Positions 61,677-64,000 of a stretch of DNA of 64,000 bases are shown here, piece after piece; positions within the stretch are counted from its first letter, which is position 1, and every line of letters starts with the position of its first letter. The position numbers and the translations under genes are program-made. The notes below the pieces were generated by a model. The model was not told where the DNA came from, searched no databases, and saw nothing but the letters and a program-made list of their open reading frames with translations. Source of the DNA: Roseburia rectibacter (lineage in GTDB: Bacteria; Bacillota; Clostridia; Lachnospirales; Lachnospiraceae); assembly GCF_014287515.2 (NCBI RefSeq), contig NZ_CP092473.1, positions 2,569,001-2,633,000 of the forward strand, written 5' to 3'.

Positions 61677-62810
61677 TTATTTACCAAGTGCTTCTTCTAA
61701 CAGTCTTGCAAAATACTCTGCCGCCGGTGCAAGTGCAGCCTCATCCGCATAAAATTGTGGATGATGGTTTGGATAACCAACCCCTGTCCCGACATTGATA
61801 AAACATCCCGGTATCTTTTCCAGATAAAATGCGAAATCCTCTCCACCTGTTGAATTTCGCTGTGGAACAACCTCATAGCCACATTCTTTTGCCACATCTT
61901 CTGCAAACGCACTCCATGTTTCCTCATTGACTGTTGCAGGAGGTCCCGGATACCATAGTAATTCTGCCTTCGCACCATACGCTGCGGCTATGTTTTCTGC
62001 AATCCCGCGCATGCGTTTTTCTATAAAAACACGATCCTCTTTGTCCATGGAACGAACTGTTCCCTCTAATTCCACTTTATCCGGAATCACATTCCAGGTA
62101 TTACCGCCATGAATCCTTGTCACACTGACCACCCCCGTATGAAACGGATTTAAGTTTCTGCCGACAATGCTCTGCAATGCCTGTATCACAGATGCCGCCA
62201 CAAGTATCGTGTCCACTCCCTCATCCGGATGACCGCCATGGCAGCCTGTACCCGTAATATTTAATTCAAACCGGTCTACCGCCGCCATAACACTTCCGGC
62301 ACGGATTCCAAGTGTGCCAACCGGAAGATATGCTGCTGTGTGCAGACCAAAAATCGCCTCCACATCAGAAAGTATCCCTGTCTGCAGAACCGTCTCTGCT
62401 CCATGTGACGACTCCTCTGCCGGCTGGAACAGAATTTTTACATTTCCATGCAGTTTCTCTTTTCGCTCCTGCAAGAGTAATGCTGTTCCAAGCACTGCTG
62501 CCGTATGGAAATCATGTCCGCAGGCATGCATCTTTCCCGGAATTTCTGACTTATAAGGCAGCTCTGTCTCCTCCATGATCGGCAGTGCATCAATGTCACA
62601 ACGCAATCCATATGTTTTTCCCGGTTGTGCGCCTCGTATTATGGCAACCACGCCGGTTTTTAATGGTGTCTGTAAAATTTCGATTCCTGCTGCATGAAGT
62701 TCTCTTTTGATCCGCTCTGTCGTCTCATATTCCTCATAGGATAGCTCTGGGTGACTGTGAAGTTCCTCAAAGAAATCCGTAAGTTTCTGCTCTAATACTT
62801 TCTGTTCCAT
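61677..62810 (-). CDS. M20D-family amidohydrolase (N-acyl amino acid / hippurate hydrolase type)
   Basis: The 377-residue zinc-dependent amidohydrolase has the metal-binding motifs GLRCDIDALPIMEE, MHACGHDFHTAAVLG and AEESSHGAETV. A dimerisation lid starts near 180 (TGTGCHGGHPDEGVDTI) and the last metal motif is STGGEDFAFYLE. Relatives remove acyl groups from amino acids, cleave hippurate or hydrolyse peptides. I chose the ATG at 62810 with GGAG six bases upstream. It follows the peptide transporter genes on the same strand after a 250-base gap with a hairpin, so a role on imported peptides is possible. Confidence 0.9.
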   Translation of the reverse strand: MEQKVLEQKLTDFFEELHSHPELSYEEYETTERIKRELHAAGIEILQTPLKTGVVAIIRGAQPGKTYGLRCDIDALPIMEETELPYKSEIPGKMHACGHDFHTAAVLGTALLLQERKEKLHGNVKILFQPAEESSHGAETVLQTGILSDVEAIFGLHTAAYLPVGTLGIRAGSVMAAVDRFELNITGTGCHGGHPDEGVDTILVAASVIQALQSIVGRNLNPFHTGVVSVTRIHGGNTWNVIPDKVELEGTVRSMDKEDRVFIEKRMRGIAENIAAAYGAKAELLWYPGPPATVNEETWSAFAEDVAKECGYEVVPQRNSTGGEDFAFYLEKIPGCFINVGTGVGYPNHHPQFYADEAALAPAAEYFARLLEEALGK

Positions 62811-62919
62811 ATACTTCTCCATTCTGCTTTTCTGCATAATATAATATCATAAGCCGCCCGGCAAATGCTGGTTTGTTGAGGCATGCGTCACTCCGCCCCA
62901 ACCTGAATCAGGCATACTA

Positions 62920-62949
62920 ATTTCACTCTGATTATTATCAGAGTGAAAT
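62920..62949. terminator. 12-bp perfect hairpin after the peptide transporter gene
   Basis: ATTTCACTCTGA-TTATTA-TCAGAGTGAAAT is a perfect stem in the gap between the permease and amidohydrolase genes. No T run follows on the minus strand, so termination may be weak or factor-dependent. Confidence 0.45.
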
Positions 62950-63060
62950 CACTTTCTTATTTTCGGACAACGGAAACAAAACAGTCCCGGCTTGATGCAA
63001 TTTGCCAATCGTAACCCTCCAGAACCACCCTACACAGGGAAGCTCATGATCCATGGGCAC

Positions 63061-63936
63061 CTATCTGCGCCCACCAGACGGATCAAATGCATCACGCAGT
63101 GCATCCCCAACAAAGTTGATGGAAATAACCAGCACAACGATCATAATCCCCGGAGGCAGCCAGAGCCAAGGCTGTGACGTCAGTACCGTAATAGACTGTG
63201 CTCCGTTTAACATATTTCCAAGGCTTGCCATTGGAGGCTGCACACCCATGCCAAGGAAACTTAACGCCGCCTCATCTAACATGGAGATTGCCATAACAGA
63301 AGTTGCATATACGAGGATCGGAGCAACCGTATTTGGCAAAATCTCGGAAAACAGGATATGACGAAGCGGCATGCCTGCCACTACATTTCCTTTGACAAAA
63401 TTTGTTTCACGTAAGCTGAGCACATTTCCACGTACCAGTCTTGCTACCCCAGGCCAGTCTACAAATCCCAGAATCAGAATAATACTCCACAATCCCGGTT
63501 TAAAGATCGCTGCTGCAACAAGCACCAGAAGGATATAAGGAAAAGACATGACCATATCCGTAAAACGCATCAGTATCATATCTGCCACTCCGCCAAAATA
63601 TCCCGCGATCAGGCCAAGTACCACACCAATCACCGTCGATATGGCTGTAGCAAGGATTCCCACAAGCAGTGATATCCTTGTTGCATATAAAAGCCTGCTG
63701 AATACGTCCCTGCCGATCTGATCTGTTCCAAGAATAAACTCTTTACACGGTGCTCCACTAAACGTTCCGACAATTGCATCCGGGTCATAAGGCGCAACAA
63801 CCGGTGCAAACAATGCCGCCAGTCCGACAACAACCAGTATCACAAGGCTGATTTTTGCAAGATGATGTGCACGGAAACGACGCAGCACCATCTGCATATA
63901 TGTTTCATTTAAGTTTTCTTTTTTCTTTTTTATCAT
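63061..63936 (-). CDS. ABC peptide transporter permease (OppC/DppC family)
   Basis: The 291-residue inner-membrane permease is of the oligopeptide/dipeptide/nickel class. It has an N-terminal segment followed by a large extracellular loop (VAPYDPDAIVGTF, LGTDQIGRDVFSRLLYATRIS) and five further segments. The cytoplasmic EAA loop DEAALSFLGMGVQPP contacts the ATPase. It would work with OppB, of which the end is seen immediately upstream, two ATPases and a binding protein outside the window. The ATG has AGAGG about ten bases upstream. The substrate is unknown. Confidence 0.93.
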   Translation of the reverse strand: MIKKKKENLNETYMQMVLRRFRAHHLAKISLVILVVVGLAALFAPVVAPYDPDAIVGTFSGAPCKEFILGTDQIGRDVFSRLLYATRISLLVGILATAISTVIGVVLGLIAGYFGGVADMILMRFTDMVMSFPYILLVLVAAAIFKPGLWSIILILGFVDWPGVARLVRGNVLSLRETNFVKGNVVAGMPLRHILFSEILPNTVAPILVYATSVMAISMLDEAALSFLGMGVQPPMASLGNMLNGAQSITVLTSQPWLWLPPGIMIVVLVISINFVGDALRDAFDPSGGRR

Positions 63937-63951
63937 ACAAATTCAACCTCT

Positions 63952-64000
63952 TTACTGAAGTTTTATCGTCGGATCTACTACCGCATATAAAATATCTGTC
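63952..64000 (-). CDS. ABC peptide transporter permease (OppB/DppB family), last 15 codons
   Basis: The minus-strand frame entering from the right edge ends TDILYAVVDPTIKLQ-stop, the usual C-terminus of OppB/DppB permeases (DLLYAxxDPRI). The OppC gene starts 15 bases later, as in standard opp/dpp operons. Confidence 0.7.
   Translation of the reverse strand, partial: TDILYAVVDPTIKLQ

Overview
The window reads as chromosomal DNA of an anaerobic, spore-forming Firmicute of the Lachnospiraceae type (Roseburia/Agathobacter-like). This is an inference from moderately low GC, AGGAGG-type ribosome sites with several TTG starts, spore genes (gpr, spoIIP, a SpoVB-type flippase, a Csp-type subtilase, a GerMN lipoprotein), pyruvate:ferredoxin oxidoreductase, and c-di-GMP enzymes. 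About 50 genes are present, mostly on the minus strand. I saw no rRNA, tRNA, prophage, IS element or CRISPR array.

Layout. 1-9.5 kb: a truncated GH74-like glycosidase, a hairpin-rich intergenic repeat, a rhodanese-TtcA fusion, murE and dapF (diaminopimelate to peptidoglycan), a trans-sulfuration enzyme divergent from an AraC regulator, a CBS/DRTGG family II pyrophosphatase and a tail-anchored coiled-coil protein. 9.7-14.9 kb: a compact PTS locus (ptsI, ptsH, licT, EIIA, GlcNAc/glucose-type EIIBC). It has a textbook sigma-A promoter, LicT-type RNA antiterminator and terminator before licT, and a second promoter-plus-terminator leader before ptsI; its HPr lacks the regulatory Ser46. 15-22 kb: nifJ and a PAS-GGDEF-GAF-GGDEF-EAL protein. 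22-30 kb: an asymmetric ABC-F ATPase, a secreted PPC-like protein, a HAD phosphatase, a cysteine desulfurase, a SpoVB-like flippase, a CIRCE-controlled DnaJ-like protein and a NodB deacetylase. 30-38 kb: FeoAB fusion with a 25-bp tandem repeat upstream, MATE exporter, NUDIX hydrolase, subtilase with a DUF3592-like partner, DUF975 protein.

38-47 kb: GGDEF/HD-GYP protein, asnB, PAP2 phosphatase, spoIIP and gpr, divergent from rpsT. 46-53.4 kb: a tight minus-strand run comEA - response regulator - histidine kinase - GerMN lipoprotein - comEC - holA. 53.5-64 kb: an orphan solute-binding protein; argC-GNAT-argJ-argB-argD divergent from argG with ArgR-like boxes between them; an M20 amidohydrolase; and the end of an Opp/Dpp-type peptide importer.

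Regulation visible in the sequence includes LicT antitermination, HrcA/CIRCE, ArgR boxes, a possible Fur site, a hairpin that buries the subtilase ribosome site, and a small interspersed two-hairpin repeat present in three intergenic regions.
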